Part shown: piece by piece, positions 5,400-5,449 of the stretch | Layout: each line of letters starts with the position of its first letter | Numbering within the stretch: the first letter of the stretch is position 1 | Translations under genes and position numbers: made by a program | Source of the DNA: Pseudomonadota bacterium | GTDB lineage: Bacteria; Pseudomonadota; Alphaproteobacteria; CACIAM-22H2 | NCBI GenBank assembly: GCA_020161965.1 | Contig: JAIUNH010000289.1 | Span: 1-5,449, forward strand | Length of the DNA: 5,449 bases | Reading direction: 5' to 3' | Notes under the pieces: model-generated | Databases searched by the model: none | Seen by the model: only the letters and a program-made list of their open reading frames with translations | What the model was told of the DNA's origin: nothing

Positions 5400-5449
5400 A
5401 TGACGACGTCGTTGGCCGCGCAACTCGCGCAGCGCCAGGCGACGGTGAT
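5400..5449 (+). CDS. Possible 5' end of an unidentified gene
   Basis: ATG at 5400 opens a frame (MTTSLAAQLAQRQATV) that runs off the right edge. GC rises again from this ATG on (about 69% by hand count, against about 50% just before), as at a coding start. There is no SD; the upstream sequence is pyrimidine-rich (TTTTCC, then TTTTTTCTCC). It would be divergent from the ankyrin gene with only 53 bases between the two ATGs. Sixteen residues are too few for identification. Confidence 0.2.
   Translation, partial: MTTSLAAQLAQRQATV

Noticed and set aside
5020..5449. Insertion sequence or transposon as cause of the permease break
   Set aside because: No transposase fragment, terminal inverted repeats or target duplication could be seen; only the 18-base palindrome is present. 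An element extending past the right edge cannot be fully excluded.
1..5449. tRNA, rRNA or CRISPR array
   Set aside because: No cloverleaf with a TTCGA arm, no conserved rRNA segments and no regularly spaced repeats were found when reading both strands.

Overview
The left ~5.0 kb is high-GC DNA with strongly GC-biased third codon positions, GGAG-type Shine-Dalgarno sites and tightly packed genes. It looks like an alphaproteobacterium, possibly Rhodospirillales-like; this assignment is inference from composition and gene families, not from a marker gene. The last ~400 bases differ in composition, codon use and start-site context, and probably do not belong to the same genome.

Layout. (1) Bases 1-1926, minus strand: the 5' two-thirds or more of a molybdenum hydroxylase large subunit of the xanthine dehydrogenase / CoxL-like family, running off the left edge. 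(2) 1995-2912, minus strand: a GcvA-type LysR regulator just upstream of the hydroxylase gene in the same direction. (3) 2913-3077: a divergent intergenic region. (4) 3078-3351, plus strand: two small overlapping genes (58 and 34 codons), the second a single-span membrane peptide, neither recognised. (5) 3352-3447: a leader with a good -10 box, a 7-bp stem and a competing Rho-independent hairpin that shares one strand with it, then a strong SD. (6) 3448-4482: a Tat/Sec-exported NMT1/SsuA-type periplasmic binding protein. (7) 4488-5075: the matching ABC permease, which loses its homology in the middle of its EAA loop. (8) 5041-5346, minus strand: an ankyrin-repeat protein whose reading frame is cut at the same place. 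(9) 5400-5449: perhaps the start of another gene.

How it fits together. A LysR regulator, a molybdenum hydroxylase and an NMT1-type ABC importer side by side suggest uptake and oxidation of an N-heteroaromatic compound such as a purine or pyridine. The hydroxylase has Gly in place of the Cys that binds copper in true CO dehydrogenase, so CO is an unlikely substrate. The importer's leader is built like a riboswitch or attenuator, and the context makes the xanthine-sensing NMT1 motif the first hypothesis to test.

The break at about 5028-5045 deserves caution. Two unrelated, oppositely oriented genes are both truncated there, over an 18-base imperfect palindrome, with no transposase or terminal repeats. 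A chimeric contig is the simplest explanation; a real rearrangement is possible.
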